Source: Vitreoscilla massiliensis (lineage in GTDB: Bacteria; Pseudomonadota; Gammaproteobacteria; Burkholderiales; Neisseriaceae). Taken from it: a DNA stretch of 64,000 nucleotides. This document shows, piece by piece, positions 26,509-35,727 of the stretch. The notes beneath the pieces are model-generated. The model did not search any database and had not been told where the DNA came from. It saw nothing but the letters and a program-made list of their open reading frames with translations. The translations under genes and the position numbers were made by a program. Position 1 is the first letter of the stretch; each line of letters begins with the position of its first letter. The stretch spans positions 763,053-827,052 of the forward strand of contig NZ_LN898221.1 of assembly GCF_001457815.1 (NCBI RefSeq), in the 5' to 3' direction.

Positions 26509-27450
26509 ATGTCCCATCCTCGCGCCTTCGCTTTATTAGGCCCTACAGCCTCGGGTAAAACCCGTTTGGCTTTGAATTTGGCCACGGTCTTGCCAATCGA
26601 AATCATCTCTTTGGATTCGGCCTTGGTCTACCGCGACATGGACATCGGCACGGCCAAACCCACGGTGGCCGAGCTCGCCAGCGTGCCCCACCATTTGATC
26701 GACATCATCAGCCCGATGGACGCGTATTCTGCCGCCGATTTTGTCAGCGACACGCTGCGTTTGGTGAACGACATCCATGCGCGCGGGCGTTTGCCCATCA
26801 TTGTGGGTGGCACCATGATGTATTACCAAGCCTTAAACCAAGGCTTGAACGCCTTGCCCAGCGCCGATGCCAGCGTGCGTGCACAATTGGCCGCTGACAA
26901 AGCCAGCATCGGTTTAAGCGGCCTGTACCAACGCTTGCAAGAGATAGACCCCATTACCGCCGCCCGCCTCAGCGCCAACGACAGCCAACGCATCGAACGC
27001 GCCTTGGAAATCCATGCCTTAACCGGTCAGGCGATGAGCACCTTATTGCAACAGCAAAACCAAGCCAACCCCATCGCCTTGGAAACCGTGACCCTCATCC
27101 CGCAACAGCGCGCACAATTGCACCACACCATCGCCGAGCGCTACGACCAGATGTTACAGGCCGGTTTTGTCGCTGAGGTCGAACACTTGCAGCAAACCTA
27201 TCCCGATTTACACGCCGATTTGCCGTCCATGCGCTGCGTCGGTTACCGCCAAGTGTGGGACTATTTGGCTGGCTTGACCGATGCCGATGAAATGCGCGAA
27301 TTGGGCATCATCGCCACGCGCCAATTGGCCAAGCGCCAATTGACTTGGCTGCGCAAAATCGCCGCCGCACACACGTTTGACCCTTATGCCAGCGCCGATT
27401 TATTGCCGCAAGTGCTGCCTTTAATCCACCAACATTTTGAGTCTTGCTGA
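26509..27450 (+). CDS. miaA: tRNA dimethylallyltransferase
   Basis: This 313-residue enzyme transfers dimethylallyl to the N6 of A37 in tRNAs that read U-starting codons. The P-loop GPTASGKTRLALNLA, SLDSALVYRDMDIGTAKPT, HHLIDIISPMDAYSAADF, PIIVGGTMMYYQAL and RALEIHALTG are the family blocks. ATG 26509 gives the usual length. The next gene starts within its stop (TGATG), so they are coupled. In-frame uptake-word relatives encode SGLYQR and LQAGF. Confidence 0.97.
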   Translation: MSHPRAFALLGPTASGKTRLALNLATVLPIEIISLDSALVYRDMDIGTAKPTVAELASVPHHLIDIISPMDAYSAADFVSDTLRLVNDIHARGRLPIIVGGTMMYYQALNQGLNALPSADASVRAQLAADKASIGLSGLYQRLQEIDPITAARLSANDSQRIERALEIHALTGQAMSTLLQQQNQANPIALETVTLIPQQRAQLHHTIAERYDQMLQAGFVAEVEHLQQTYPDLHADLPSMRCVGYRQVWDYLAGLTDADEMRELGIIATRQLAKRQLTWLRKIAAAHTFDPYASADLLPQVLPLIHQHFESC

Positions 27451-27965
27451 TGAGTACCGCCACCGAGCCTGCCTTGTTAAAACGTTTTTGTGCCTTGGTG
27501 TACGAAGGGCTGATTTTCTTGGCCGTCACCATCGTCGCCATCATTGTCGCCCTGCCACTTTCTTATGCCTTAAAATCCATGCCAGCGCTGCAACAACTGT
27601 GCCTGAGCCTGTGGTTTGTGGCGGCATGGTGGCTGTATGCCAAGCTCAATTGGAAAAAAGGCCAAACGCTGGCGATGAAGGTGTGGCACATGCAATTGGC
27701 GAACGAGCACGGCCACACACCGCCGTTGCCACAATTGCGCATGCGTTTTCTGTGGGCGGTGTTGTTTTTGGTATTGGTGCCAGCGCTGTCGTATTTGGTC
27801 TTAAGCCATGTGTCGCCATTGCCGCCCAAACCGCGTTTTTACCTCAGTTTGGTATGGTGGTTGCTTCCTTGGGGCTTTGCATGCTTTCATCCATCCAAGC
27901 AATTCTTGTATGATGTGTTGGCAGGCACACGCATTACCCTCAAACCCGCTCAAAGCAAGACTTAA
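27450..27965 (+). CDS. RDD-family membrane protein
   Basis: This 171-residue protein has three to four transmembrane helices. The motifs LLKRFCALVYEGLIFLAV (RxxA near the start) and FLYDVLAGTRITL (D near the end) are those of the RDD domain, named for conserved Arg and two Asp residues. Most members have unknown roles; some are Na+/H+ antiporters. It overlaps the miaA stop and is likely cotranscribed with it. Confidence 0.88.
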   Translation: MSTATEPALLKRFCALVYEGLIFLAVTIVAIIVALPLSYALKSMPALQQLCLSLWFVAAWWLYAKLNWKKGQTLAMKVWHMQLANEHGHTPPLPQLRMRFLWAVLFLVLVPALSYLVLSHVSPLPPKPRFYLSLVWWLLPWGFACFHPSKQFLYDVLAGTRITLKPAQSKT

Positions 27966-28034
27966 AACAAGGCGGATGCACAATAACGGCGACTTAGGTA
28001 CAATTTCGCCCACACATCAAAGAAGGACACCATC

Positions 28035-28898
28035 ATGCGTTGGCAAGGACGTAAGCAAAGCGACAATATCGAAGACCGACGTGGCTCAGGCAGTGGCGGC
28101 GGTGGATTCCCCGGCGGCCGTGGTGGCATGGGCTTGGGTGGTTTAATCATCGTCCTCATCGGCTATTTTGTCTTTGGTGTGGACTTGTCTGGCTCGGTCG
28201 GCGGCAATAGCGCTCCGGCGGAACAAATGGCCACGCAATCGTCTGGCCAAGTCAAACAAACGGGTGAAGAGGCGCAATTGCGCGAACTCAGCGGCGTGGT
28301 CTTGGCCTCTACCGAAGAATCTTGGGCTTCCTATTTCCAAAAACACGGCGCGACTTACCGCGAGCCGAAAATGGTGTTGTACCGCGGCGCGACTTCGACT
28401 GCATGTGGCACTGGCCAATCGGCAATGGGACCGTTTTACTGCCCTGCCGACGAAAAAGTGTATTTGGACTTGTCTTTTTATGACGACATGAAAAACCAAT
28501 TGGGCGCCGAAGGCGATTTTGCCTTTGCCTATGTCATCGCCCACGAAGTTGGTCACCACGTACAAAACCTGCTTGGCATCAATCAAAAAGTCACCCAAGC
28601 ACAGCGCAGCAGCAGCAAAAAACAAGCGAATCAATTGTCGGTGGCCTTGGAATTACAGGCCGATTGTTTCGCTGGCGTGTGGGGTCAATACGTACAAAAA
28701 CAAGGCTTGTTGGAAATGGGCGACGTCGAGAAAGCGATGAATGCCGCGGCTGCTGTCGGCGACGACCGCTTGCAACAGCAAGCGACCGGCCGCATCGTGC
28801 CCGACAGTTTCACCCACGGCTCTTCCCAACAACGCATGCAGTGGTTCAATCGCGGCTTCCAATCTGGCGATCCTGAACAATGCAATACATTTGGTTAA
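28035..28898 (+). CDS. Neutral zinc metallopeptidase, YpfJ-like
   Basis: This 287-residue protein has a Gly-rich cytoplasmic start (MRWQGRKQSDNIEDRRGSGSGGGGFPGGRGG), one transmembrane helix (GLIIVLIGYFVFGV, about residues 36-50) and an extracytoplasmic peptidase domain. The zinc site is HEVGHH, with the third ligand probably in LELQADCFAG. The MRWxGRxxSxNIEDRR opening and GPFYCPADEKVYLDLSFY are family signatures (neutral zinc metallopeptidase, E. coli YpfJ). The substrate is unknown. The stop is followed at once by a variant word, AAGCGGCCTGAAA. Confidence 0.93.
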   Translation: MRWQGRKQSDNIEDRRGSGSGGGGFPGGRGGMGLGGLIIVLIGYFVFGVDLSGSVGGNSAPAEQMATQSSGQVKQTGEEAQLRELSGVVLASTEESWASYFQKHGATYREPKMVLYRGATSTACGTGQSAMGPFYCPADEKVYLDLSFYDDMKNQLGAEGDFAFAYVIAHEVGHHVQNLLGINQKVTQAQRSSSKKQANQLSVALELQADCFAGVWGQYVQKQGLLEMGDVEKAMNAAAAVGDDRLQQQATGRIVPDSFTHGSSQQRMQWFNRGFQSGDPEQCNTFG

Positions 28899-28916
28899 GC
28901 GGCCTGAAAGCACAAT

Positions 28917-29432
28917 ATGAAAATCACACACACTTATCCCCTCGCCCTCGCCGCCTGTTTGGCCTTAAGCGCTTGTAATTCAGGCGTGGGCATTGGTTTT
29001 GGCTTGGGCAATGCCGGCGGCGGCGTCAATTTTGGCACCGGCATCAGCTTTCCTTTGGGCGGCTGGAACACGCGCAACGACCCCGCCAAAAGTGGCATCA
29101 ATCTGATTGATGTGCAAGTGGTCAGCTATTTTGGCAGCGCCGCGCAAGGCTTTAAAGCCAGCGACAATCCGATAGACGGCGGTTTTTACCGCCGCTTATT
29201 GAGCAAACAAGGCAAGCTGTGGTTGGTACAAGACTTTTACAACGACTCCGATCGCAAATACAATGAACCGATGTTGCTCAGCGTCGACGAGGCTTACCGC
29301 TTTGACGCACTGCCTGCGAGCGGCACGTTTTACACCTACCATGAAAATGGCCAAATCGCCAGCAAACGCACTTATGAAAACGCGCGCTTGCTGCACAGCG
29401 AGCGTTGGGACAATAGCGGCCGTGCCTTATAA
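28917..29432 (+). CDS. Putative lipoprotein
   Basis: This 171-residue protein starts MKITHTYPLALAACLALSACNSG, a lipoprotein signal with lipobox LSAC, so it should be membrane-anchored by lipid. A Gly-rich linker follows. The C-terminal part ends with FYTYHENGQIASKRTYENARLLHSERWDNSGR, resembling a MORN-like or toxin-antitoxin antidote-type YxENGxIxxxxxY repeat. No enzymatic function is apparent. It lies 18 bases after the metallopeptidase stop and before aroC. Confidence 0.82.
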   Translation: MKITHTYPLALAACLALSACNSGVGIGFGLGNAGGGVNFGTGISFPLGGWNTRNDPAKSGINLIDVQVVSYFGSAAQGFKASDNPIDGGFYRRLLSKQGKLWLVQDFYNDSDRKYNEPMLLSVDEAYRFDALPASGTFYTYHENGQIASKRTYENARLLHSERWDNSGRAL

Positions 29433-29502
29433 GCCGCATCTGTCCGCATAACGCCTTACAGGCCGCTTTTTCAACACCCTCTATCAGAAAAGAACCCGCA
29501 TC

Positions 29503-30597
29503 ATGCCCGGCAATACTTTTGGTCAAATCTTCACCGTTACCACTTTTGGCGAAAGCCACGGCAAAGCCATAGGCTGCATCGTCGATGGTTGCCCACCTAA
29601 CATTGCATTGTCAGAAGCCGACATCCAACCCGATTTGGACCGACGCAAGCCCGGCACCAGTCGCCACGTCACCCAACGCCGCGAAGCCGATGAAGTGGAA
29701 ATTTTATCGGGCGTGTTTGAAGGCAAAACCACAGGCACGCCGATTGCCTTGGTCATCCGCAATACTGACCAACGCAGCAAAGACTATGGCAATATTGCTG
29801 AATCCTTCCGCCCAGGCCACGCCGATTACACCTATTGGCACAAATATGGCATCCGCGATTACCGTGGTGGTGGTCGCAGCTCAGCGCGTGAAACTGCCGC
29901 ACGTGTGGCCGCTGGTGCGATTGCCAAAAAATGGTTGCGTGCACAATTTGGCACCGAAATCGTCGGCTATGTCACCCAAGTCGGTGAAAAACACATTGCG
30001 TTTGAAGGCGAACAATACATAGCTGAAAACCCATTCTTCGCCGCCAATCAAAGCCAAATCGGCGACTTGGAAGCGTATATGGACAGCATCCGCAAGTCTT
30101 TGGACTCGGTCGGCGCCAAGCTCACCATCGTCGCCCGCAACATTCCTGTCGGCTTGGGCGAGCCGGTGTTCGACCGCTTGGACGCCGACATCGCCCATGC
30201 AATGATGGGCATTAACGCCGTCAAAGGCGTGGAAATCGGCGACGGCTTCGATGTGGTGGCACAACGCGGCAGCTACCACGGCGACGAACTCACGCCGACC
30301 GGCTTTAAAACCAACCACGCTGGCGGCATCTTGGGCGGCATCTCTACCGGCCAAGACATCAGCGTTAACATCGCCATCAAACCAACCAGCTCAATCGCCA
30401 CCGAACGCGAATCGATTAACATCCACGGCGAAACGATGACGCTCGCCACCCACGGCCGCCACGACCCTTGCGTGGGCCTGCGCGCCGCCCCCATCGCTGA
30501 AGCGATGCTGGCCTTGGTCTTAATCGACCACGCCTTGCGCCACCGCGCCCAAAACGCTGACGTCAAGGTATCGACGCCGGACATTGAGCATTTGTAA
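29503..30597 (+). CDS. aroC: Chorismate synthase
   Basis: This 364-residue enzyme converts EPSP to chorismate with reduced FMN, the last step of the shikimate pathway. GNTFGQIFTVTTFGESHGKAIGCIVDG, RRKPGTSRHVTQRREADEVEILSGVFEG, YGIRDYRGGGRSSARETAARVAAGA and RHDPCVGLRAAPIAEAM are the diagnostic motifs. ATG 29503 follows AGAAAAGAA. It stands just left of the trpE-hydrolase pair, whose product uses chorismate, but on the other strand. Confidence 0.98.
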   Translation: MPGNTFGQIFTVTTFGESHGKAIGCIVDGCPPNIALSEADIQPDLDRRKPGTSRHVTQRREADEVEILSGVFEGKTTGTPIALVIRNTDQRSKDYGNIAESFRPGHADYTYWHKYGIRDYRGGGRSSARETAARVAAGAIAKKWLRAQFGTEIVGYVTQVGEKHIAFEGEQYIAENPFFAANQSQIGDLEAYMDSIRKSLDSVGAKLTIVARNIPVGLGEPVFDRLDADIAHAMMGINAVKGVEIGDGFDVVAQRGSYHGDELTPTGFKTNHAGGILGGISTGQDISVNIAIKPTSSIATERESINIHGETMTLATHGRHDPCVGLRAAPIAEAMLALVLIDHALRHRAQNADVKVSTPDIEHL

Positions 30598-30613
30598 GTT
30601 GTTATAACCATAA

Positions 30614-30653
30614 AAGCGGCCTGTAAACCCCATCTCAGGTTTACAGGCCGCTT
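30614..30653. terminator. Uptake-word hairpin between aroC and the hydrolase gene
   Basis: AAGCGGCCTGTAAAC and GTTTACAGGCCGCTT face each other ten bases apart between convergent genes. Confidence 0.75.
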
Positions 30654-30672
30654 ATGCATTCAATAACGAAGA

Positions 30673-31545
30673 TTAAGCGCGTACTGCTGTCAATTGTTGC
30701 ATCACTTCGCGGATGTGCAGTGCGGCTTGTTGCCAGTCTTGCTCCAACATCACACCGTGGCCCATGGCGTCTATCCAGTGTACTGGCACTTGGTAACTCA
30801 TGGCGGTTAATTCGGTGATGTTTGGCGGCACGAGGCGGTCTTGTTTGGTTCCCATCACCGCCACTGGGCATTTGCGCCACCACGGCGTCAGAATCGAACC
30901 TTGTGCCAACTCTGTCCACAAAATCGGTGATTCGGGCACAGCTTGGGCGGCGTATTGCGCCAATAAAACCGGATTAATCGGTTGTTCAAACAAGCCTTCG
31001 CGCAATTGTTCGGCGCTGACGCGGTTGCCTTGTTGAATGAGTTCGGCCATGTGCATCATGTCCATAGGGCGCAAAAACCAATTGCTCCACGCCAATGGCG
31101 TTAAGCCTTGCGGCGGGATGGAACACAATAATAAAGCGGCCTGTAATTGGCGCGACACCATCAGCCGTTGCAACACCATGCCACCCATGGAATGGCCGAT
31201 GACGATGGGCATTTTGCCGGTTTGGCGGTAGATGTAATCGACGGCGATTTCGGCATCGCTGACAAAATCGTTCAAACCAAACCAACCATTGGCTTGGCTG
31301 TTGCCATGGCCACGGAAACTCAAGGCCCATGCGTCCCAACCGTGGTGGGCAAAGTCGGGCAAGAAATGTTGCCAACACCACGCACCAACAAAAATACCGT
31401 GTAAAAACAACACCGGCGTACTGTCGTTGTCGTGCACAGACACATGGCGCAACAATTCCAGCGGGTAAGCGCAATTGTCAGGCTGTATGTGTTGTATGGT
31501 TTCCGTTGCCACCAGAAACTGTTGGTTTAAGTCTTGCCACTTCAT
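30673..31545 (-). CDS. Alpha/beta hydrolase
   Basis: This 290-residue protein has the alpha/beta-hydrolase fold: HGIFVGAWCW (oxyanion hole), FRGHGNSQANGW, the nucleophile elbow GHSMGGMVLQRL, and a late Asp (GTKQDRLVPP) and His (AMGHGVMLEQDW). It has no signal peptide. The substrate is not predictable. Its start lies 3 bases after the trpE stop, so it is cotranscribed with trpE; whether that has metabolic meaning is unclear. One uptake word encodes QLQAAL. Confidence 0.88.
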   Translation of the reverse strand: MKWQDLNQQFLVATETIQHIQPDNCAYPLELLRHVSVHDNDSTPVLFLHGIFVGAWCWQHFLPDFAHHGWDAWALSFRGHGNSQANGWFGLNDFVSDAEIAVDYIYRQTGKMPIVIGHSMGGMVLQRLMVSRQLQAALLLCSIPPQGLTPLAWSNWFLRPMDMMHMAELIQQGNRVSAEQLREGLFEQPINPVLLAQYAAQAVPESPILWTELAQGSILTPWWRKCPVAVMGTKQDRLVPPNITELTAMSYQVPVHWIDAMGHGVMLEQDWQQAALHIREVMQQLTAVRA

Positions 31546-31548
31546 TGC

Positions 31549-33015
31549 TTATTTGTCCAATCCGTCTTGCACCATGTGCGCGGCTTTCACCACCGCCATG
31601 GATTTATTGCAGGTTTCCAACCACTCCATTTCTGGAACCGAATCAGCCACCACACCACCACCCGCTTGGATGTACAAGGTTTCATTGCGGATGACGGCGG
31701 TGCGTATGGCGATGGCCAAGTCCATGTCCCCACTGAAACTCAAATACCCTGCTGCACCACCGTAAACGCCGCGTTTGGAAGGTTCCAATTCTTCGATGAT
31801 TTCCATCGCACGGATTTTCGGGGCGCCGGATAAGGTGCCGGCTGGGAAAGTGGCTTTGATGACGTCCATATTGCTGGTATTGGGTTTTAACAAACCTTCT
31901 ACATTCGATACCATGTGCATCACGTGTGAGTATTTTTCGATGATCATTTTGTCGCTGACGCGCACCGTGCCGGTTTGGCTGATGCGACCGACATCGTTGC
32001 GGCCCAAATCGATTAACATCACGTGTTCTGCCACTTCTTTGGCATCTTGTTGCAAGTCCAGTGCCAACTCCGCATCCTCGGCCGCATTGGCGCCACGTTT
32101 GCGTGTGCCGGCAATCGGGCGCACGGTCACGGTATCGCCTTCTCGGCGCACCAAAATCTCAGGCGACGAGCCGACAATGTAGAAATCGTCCATGTGGTAA
32201 TAGAACAAATACGGTGATGGGTTCAAGGTGCGCAAGGCGCGGTACATATTGATGGGTTGCTCGGTAAACGGCATGGCCATGCGGCGTGAAGGCACCACTT
32301 GCATGCAATCGCCAGCCAAAATGTAGTCGCGCACTTTTTCCACCATCACTTCGTAATCAGCTTGGCTGATTTCGCTCACTGGCTCACTGCGCGCGCCGCC
32401 CAAAGACAAAGGCAAGGCTGGGCTTTGGCGCAATTGCGTGCGCAAGTCTTCCAAGCGGCCACGGGCTTTATTGTAGGCATTCGCTTCTTCAGGATTCGCG
32501 TAGACGATTAAATGGATTTTGCCGGTTAAATTGTCGATAACGGCCAATTCTTGCGACAGCATCAACATGATGTCGGGCACGCCCACAGGATCGGCTTCGG
32601 CGTATTTGCCCAAGCGGCTTTCGACATAGCGGTTGATTTCATAACCAAAATAACCGGCCAAACCGCCAGTAAAACGCGGCAAATTCGGGATTTCAGGCGT
32701 GTTAAACCGATCCATATAGCTTTGTACAAAATCGAGCGGATTGCCGTCATGGCTTTCGGTCAATTGGTGTTGCACATACACTTCGGTATGGTAAGCCCGC
32801 ACCTTTAAATAGGTGTGACAAGGCAAACCGATGAAAGAATAGCGACCAAAACGCTCGCCGCCTTCAACCGATTCGAGCAAATAACTGAACGGCTTGTTGG
32901 CCAATTTCATGTACAAAGACAGCGGCGTGTCCAAATCGGCGAGTAATTCTTGTACCAACGGAATGCGGTTATAACCTTGGGCGACCAAATCTTGGTATTG
33001 TTGGGATGTCAGCAT
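31549..33015 (-). CDS. trpE: Anthranilate synthase component I
   Basis: This 488-residue enzyme makes anthranilate from chorismate with ammonia delivered by TrpG. The N-terminal domain carries the tryptophan-binding region (YLLESVEGGERFGRYSFIG). The catalytic domain shows PSRRMAMPF, SPYLFYYHMDDFYIVGSSPEILVRREGDTVTVRPIAGTRKRG, LGRNDVGRI and PAGTLSGAPKIRAMEIIEELEPSKRGVYGGAAGY. The match to TrpE is stronger than to PabB. There is no TrpG in the window. I see no attenuator. Confidence 0.97.
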   Translation of the reverse strand: MLTSQQYQDLVAQGYNRIPLVQELLADLDTPLSLYMKLANKPFSYLLESVEGGERFGRYSFIGLPCHTYLKVRAYHTEVYVQHQLTESHDGNPLDFVQSYMDRFNTPEIPNLPRFTGGLAGYFGYEINRYVESRLGKYAEADPVGVPDIMLMLSQELAVIDNLTGKIHLIVYANPEEANAYNKARGRLEDLRTQLRQSPALPLSLGGARSEPVSEISQADYEVMVEKVRDYILAGDCMQVVPSRRMAMPFTEQPINMYRALRTLNPSPYLFYYHMDDFYIVGSSPEILVRREGDTVTVRPIAGTRKRGANAAEDAELALDLQQDAKEVAEHVMLIDLGRNDVGRISQTGTVRVSDKMIIEKYSHVMHMVSNVEGLLKPNTSNMDVIKATFPAGTLSGAPKIRAMEIIEELEPSKRGVYGGAAGYLSFSGDMDLAIAIRTAVIRNETLYIQAGGGVVADSVPEMEWLETCNKSMAVVKAAHMVQDGLDK

Positions 33016-33033
33016 CGTCTTCTTTCCGGGCGC

Positions 33034-34107
33034 TTACACGCGCTCAAGCAAAACACCCGCCTCAACATGGTGGGTGTGTGGAAATTGATCAAACACCGCC
33101 GCTTTGGTGATGCGGTGGGTTTGCGCTAAGGTGTTTAAATTGTCGGCCAGCGTCAAAGGATTGCACGAGATGTAGATGATGCGCTCAAAGCCTTGCAACA
33201 TTTTCAAGGTGTCGTCGTCTATGCCGGCGCGTGGAGGATCGACAAACACGGTCGAAATATCGTATTCGGCCACATTAATGCCAGCTTCTTGCAAACGGCG
33301 AAATTCGCGCACACCATTCATGGCTTCGGTCAATTCTTCCGCCGACAAGCGCGCGATTTTGATATTGTCACAGCTGTTTTCGGCAATGCTCCATTCAGCG
33401 GCCTGTACCGAAGTTTTGGAGATTTCTGTGGCCAAGACTTGGCGGAAACAACGCGACAAGGGCAAGGTGAAATTGCCATTGCCACAATACAATTCCAATA
33501 AATCGCGGTCGTTGTCACCGGCCGCATCTACCGCCCACGCCAGCATTTTTTCGCATACCCACGCATTCGGTTGGGTAAAGCCGCCTTCGATTTGGCGATA
33601 GCGATAGGTGCGGCCTGCCACATTCAATGCTTCGGTTACATAATCTTGGCTTAACACGATTTTTTGTTTGCGGCTGCGACCGATGATGTACACGCCCAAT
33701 TCGGCTGCTAATGCACGCGCAGCGGCTTCCCACTCAGCATCCAAAGCGCGGTGGTAAACCAAGGTAATCAACATGTCGCCGCTTAAAGTGGCCAAGAATT
33801 CCACTTGAAACCATTTGTGCGTCAACACGGTATTGCCCGCTACTGCCGCCAATAATTTCGGCATGATGGCGGCGATGGACTCGTGCACAATCGGCCAACT
33901 GTCTATGATTTGAACTTGGCGTTTGCCTTCAGGATTGTCGGTGGTGTAAACCGCATAATAAGGTTTGCCCTCTTGATGCCAGACCCGAAACTCAGCACGC
34001 ATGCGATAGGCATCGCTTGGAGATGCAAATTGTTCCACTTCACCTTGATAATGGGGCGCGATTAATTGCTTGAGCTTGTCGGCATGTTGTTGCAACACGT
34101 TGGGCAT
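33034..34107 (-). CDS. trmA: tRNA (uracil-5-)-methyltransferase
   Basis: This is a protein of about 357 residues that makes m5U54 in the T loop of tRNA using SAM. DAYRMRAEFRVWH is the TrmA opening. LLELYCGNGNFTLPLSRCF is the SAM-binding motif, FVDPPRAGID and YISCNPLTLADNL carry the catalytic cysteine region, and HTHHVEAGVLLERV is the C-terminus. I chose ATG 34107 (MPNVLQQHADKLKQL) by family length; the frame is open further upstream. It lies 18 bases left of trpE's start side and may form a unit with it. Confidence 0.95.
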   Translation of the reverse strand: MPNVLQQHADKLKQLIAPHYQGEVEQFASPSDAYRMRAEFRVWHQEGKPYYAVYTTDNPEGKRQVQIIDSWPIVHESIAAIMPKLLAAVAGNTVLTHKWFQVEFLATLSGDMLITLVYHRALDAEWEAAARALAAELGVYIIGRSRKQKIVLSQDYVTEALNVAGRTYRYRQIEGGFTQPNAWVCEKMLAWAVDAAGDNDRDLLELYCGNGNFTLPLSRCFRQVLATEISKTSVQAAEWSIAENSCDNIKIARLSAEELTEAMNGVREFRRLQEAGINVAEYDISTVFVDPPRAGIDDDTLKMLQGFERIIYISCNPLTLADNLNTLAQTHRITKAAVFDQFPHTHHVEAGVLLERV

Positions 34108-34200
34108 TCCTGAATAAAAGGAGAGATTATAATGCCCGCTTCCAGACTTAACCACACCAAACACACTACCGTCTTGATTATTTTGTGCGCTGCCACAGAT

Positions 34201-34243
34201 AAGCGGCCTGTAAACACAGTTAAACCCAGTTTACAGGCCGCTT
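34201..34243 (-). repeat. Uptake-word inverted pair between trmA and trxC
   Basis: AAGCGGCCTGTAAAC and GTTTACAGGCCGCTT face each other across 13 bases. Here it lies between divergent promoters and not at a gene end, so it is not acting as a terminator. Confidence 0.7.
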
Positions 34244-34340
34244 GTAAACTGCGTATGCTGGCGCCATGCCTTTTTATTTAAACCATCTTGAAAACAATCT
34301 TGCCCGCCCAAGCCAAGGTTCACACCTTAAAGGAATCACC

Positions 34341-34775
34341 ATGAACGAAACCCTGCACTGTGTTTGCCCCCACTGCCATTCCACCAACCGCGTGCCCGTA
34401 CAGAAACTCACCGAGCAACCCGTGTGCGGCCATTGCAAGGAAGCCTTGATCACCGGCAAGCCGGTGGTGTTAGACCAAGACAGTTTTGCGCGCCACATCC
34501 AGCGCAGCCAATTTCCCGTGGTGGTGGATTTTTGGGCGCCGTGGTGTGGCCCGTGTCAAATGATGGCGCCCGCTTTTGCTGAGGCCGCTGAGCGTTTAAA
34601 ATTCAAAGCACAATTGTGCAAATTAGACACCGAAGCCCATCCACAAACCGCCGCACCGTATGGCATACGCAGCATCCCTACCATGGCAGTGTTCAAAGAA
34701 GGACAAGAAATCGCCCGCGTATCAGGCGCCATGCCTGTGGGCGAAATTGTGCGTTGGGTAGAATCGGTGTTGTAA
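34341..34775 (+). CDS. trxC: Thioredoxin 2
   Basis: This 144-residue protein has an N-terminal zinc ribbon (CPHC near residue 9 and CGHC near residue 30) and a thioredoxin domain with FWAPWCGPCQMMAP and the cis-proline segment IRSIPTMAVFKEG. This zinc-ribbon plus WCGPC layout is TrxC, a disulfide reductase often linked to oxidative stress. AAAGGAATCACC precedes ATG 34341; the in-frame start at 34266 is unsupported. Confidence 0.96.
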   Translation: MNETLHCVCPHCHSTNRVPVQKLTEQPVCGHCKEALITGKPVVLDQDSFARHIQRSQFPVVVDFWAPWCGPCQMMAPAFAEAAERLKFKAQLCKLDTEAHPQTAAPYGIRSIPTMAVFKEGQEIARVSGAMPVGEIVRWVESVL

Positions 34776-34815
34776 GCCTTTGTGTAGGCGGTTTTGCCGC
34801 CATACAGACATGAAA

Positions 34816-34840
34816 AAAGCCACTCATTCGTGGCTTTATT
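34816..34840 (+). terminator. Terminator after trxC
   Basis: AAAGCCAC and GTGGCTTT pair around a six-base loop with flanking A and T runs. It can act for both trxC and the convergent small gene. Confidence 0.8.
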
Positions 34841-34858
34841 GGCGTTTGTCTGTTGCAC

Positions 34859-35095
34859 CTAGCTGAGCAACTGTCTGAGATTGCGCTCGCGTATATAATT
34901 GATGGCATCATTGAACGCCTCAAACATCAGCACACTCGCCTGCTCATCCACATACGGCTTGGGCTCACCTCGGGCTTCAAATTCCATGATTTGATAATAC
35001 ACCTTATCTTCGGCTGAAAATTGCTGTTTCACTGGCCAATATTTCTTTCCTTGCACGATGCATACTCCCCACTGGTGTCGAAGTAGTAAGACCAT
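34859..35095 (-). CDS. Small hypothetical protein
   Basis: This is a 78-residue protein (MVLLLRHQWGVCIVQGKKYWPVKQQFSA...). It reads like a compact alpha/beta protein: strands in VCIVQGKKYWPVKQQF and KVYYQIMEFEARGEP, then a helix ASVLMFEAFNDAINYIRERNLRQLLS. I do not recognise the family. The frame stays open to 35176, but ATG 35095 is a reasonable start without a good ribosome site. It converges with trxC on a shared terminator. Confidence 0.6.
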   Translation of the reverse strand: MVLLLRHQWGVCIVQGKKYWPVKQQFSAEDKVYYQIMEFEARGEPKPYVDEQASVLMFEAFNDAINYIRERNLRQLLS

Positions 35096-35487
35096 ACTAA
35101 TACTCCATATGAGTTTATTCAAGCATCCTGAAGTCATCCATACGCAATAAAACCTATTCAGGCACAATATCAACATTTTGTATCAAAAATAAATCTGTAT
35201 TTACACAAAATTGGTATTTCATATTTAAAACAGCCAAATAAATCAAAAATTATTGCAACAAAGTTAAATCACTCTTGTTTGCATTGCAACAAAAAACACT
35301 GTCTTGATACCAGCTTGCTGTGAATCATTGCCAATACATCATGACATCACTTTGGCAACACCCACCACATCAGCCACCCACTGCTTCAACACCATGCTGG
35401 GGGCGATGCTCTCGCTGCAATGACATACCTACATTAGCAAGATGCGGCCTGTAAGCCTGTGTTTCGTGTATGAATAAGGTACTTGAT
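35096..35487. other. AT-rich intergenic region
   Basis: I see no gene. It is noticeably AT-rich between 35150 and 35300 and holds one forward uptake word near 35444-35456. Confidence 0.5.
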
Positions 35488-35515
35488 TTGACTTAATATT
35501 TATTTTGGCTATAAT
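35488..35515 (+). promoter_or_regulatory. Strong promoter of an orphan intergenic transcript
   Basis: TTGACT (35488-35493) and TATAAT (35510-35515) are 16 bases apart, one of the best promoter matches in the window. No open reading frame follows. Confidence 0.7.
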
Positions 35516-35521
35516 CAACTT

Positions 35522-35727
35522 GTCTTTGAAACGAGCCTCGCAACGAAGACTCCTAATCAGTGAAGTTGCCTCCCATATTGGCCTTGTAAACTTGGGAAGC
35601 TTGGTCAGCTATTCAGTGCGACTGGATACATTTTAATAAAGGTTTGGTCATTTATTTTTATTAAAACGCATTCTATATCCTATAGTGTTACCTACTCAGC
35701 CCACCTCTGCCATCAGCGGTGGGCTTT
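35522..35727 (+). ncRNA. Candidate structured small RNA
   Basis: About 205 bases follow the promoter at 35488-35515 and end at the GC-rich hairpin AGCCCACC / GGTGGGCT (35698-35725) with a short T run. Inside, GCCTCCCA pairs with TGGGAAGC, and a long hairpin is formed by TTTTAATAAA with TTTATTAAAA, extended by GGATA with TATCC. No frame with a ribosome site is present. I cannot place it in a known family; 6S RNA was considered, but I could not find the expected closing stem. Confidence 0.55.

Noticed and set aside
34132..34281. Short plus-strand frame MPASRLNHTKHTT... with AAGGAG before its ATG
   Set aside because: The ribosome site is good and a TATAAT overlaps the start, but most of the peptide is just the translated uptake-word pair and the end has no family features.
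35522..35727. 6S RNA, tmRNA or RNase P RNA
   Set aside because: No long closing stem typical of 6S could be found, and no tmRNA or RNase P core motifs are present, so it is left unassigned.
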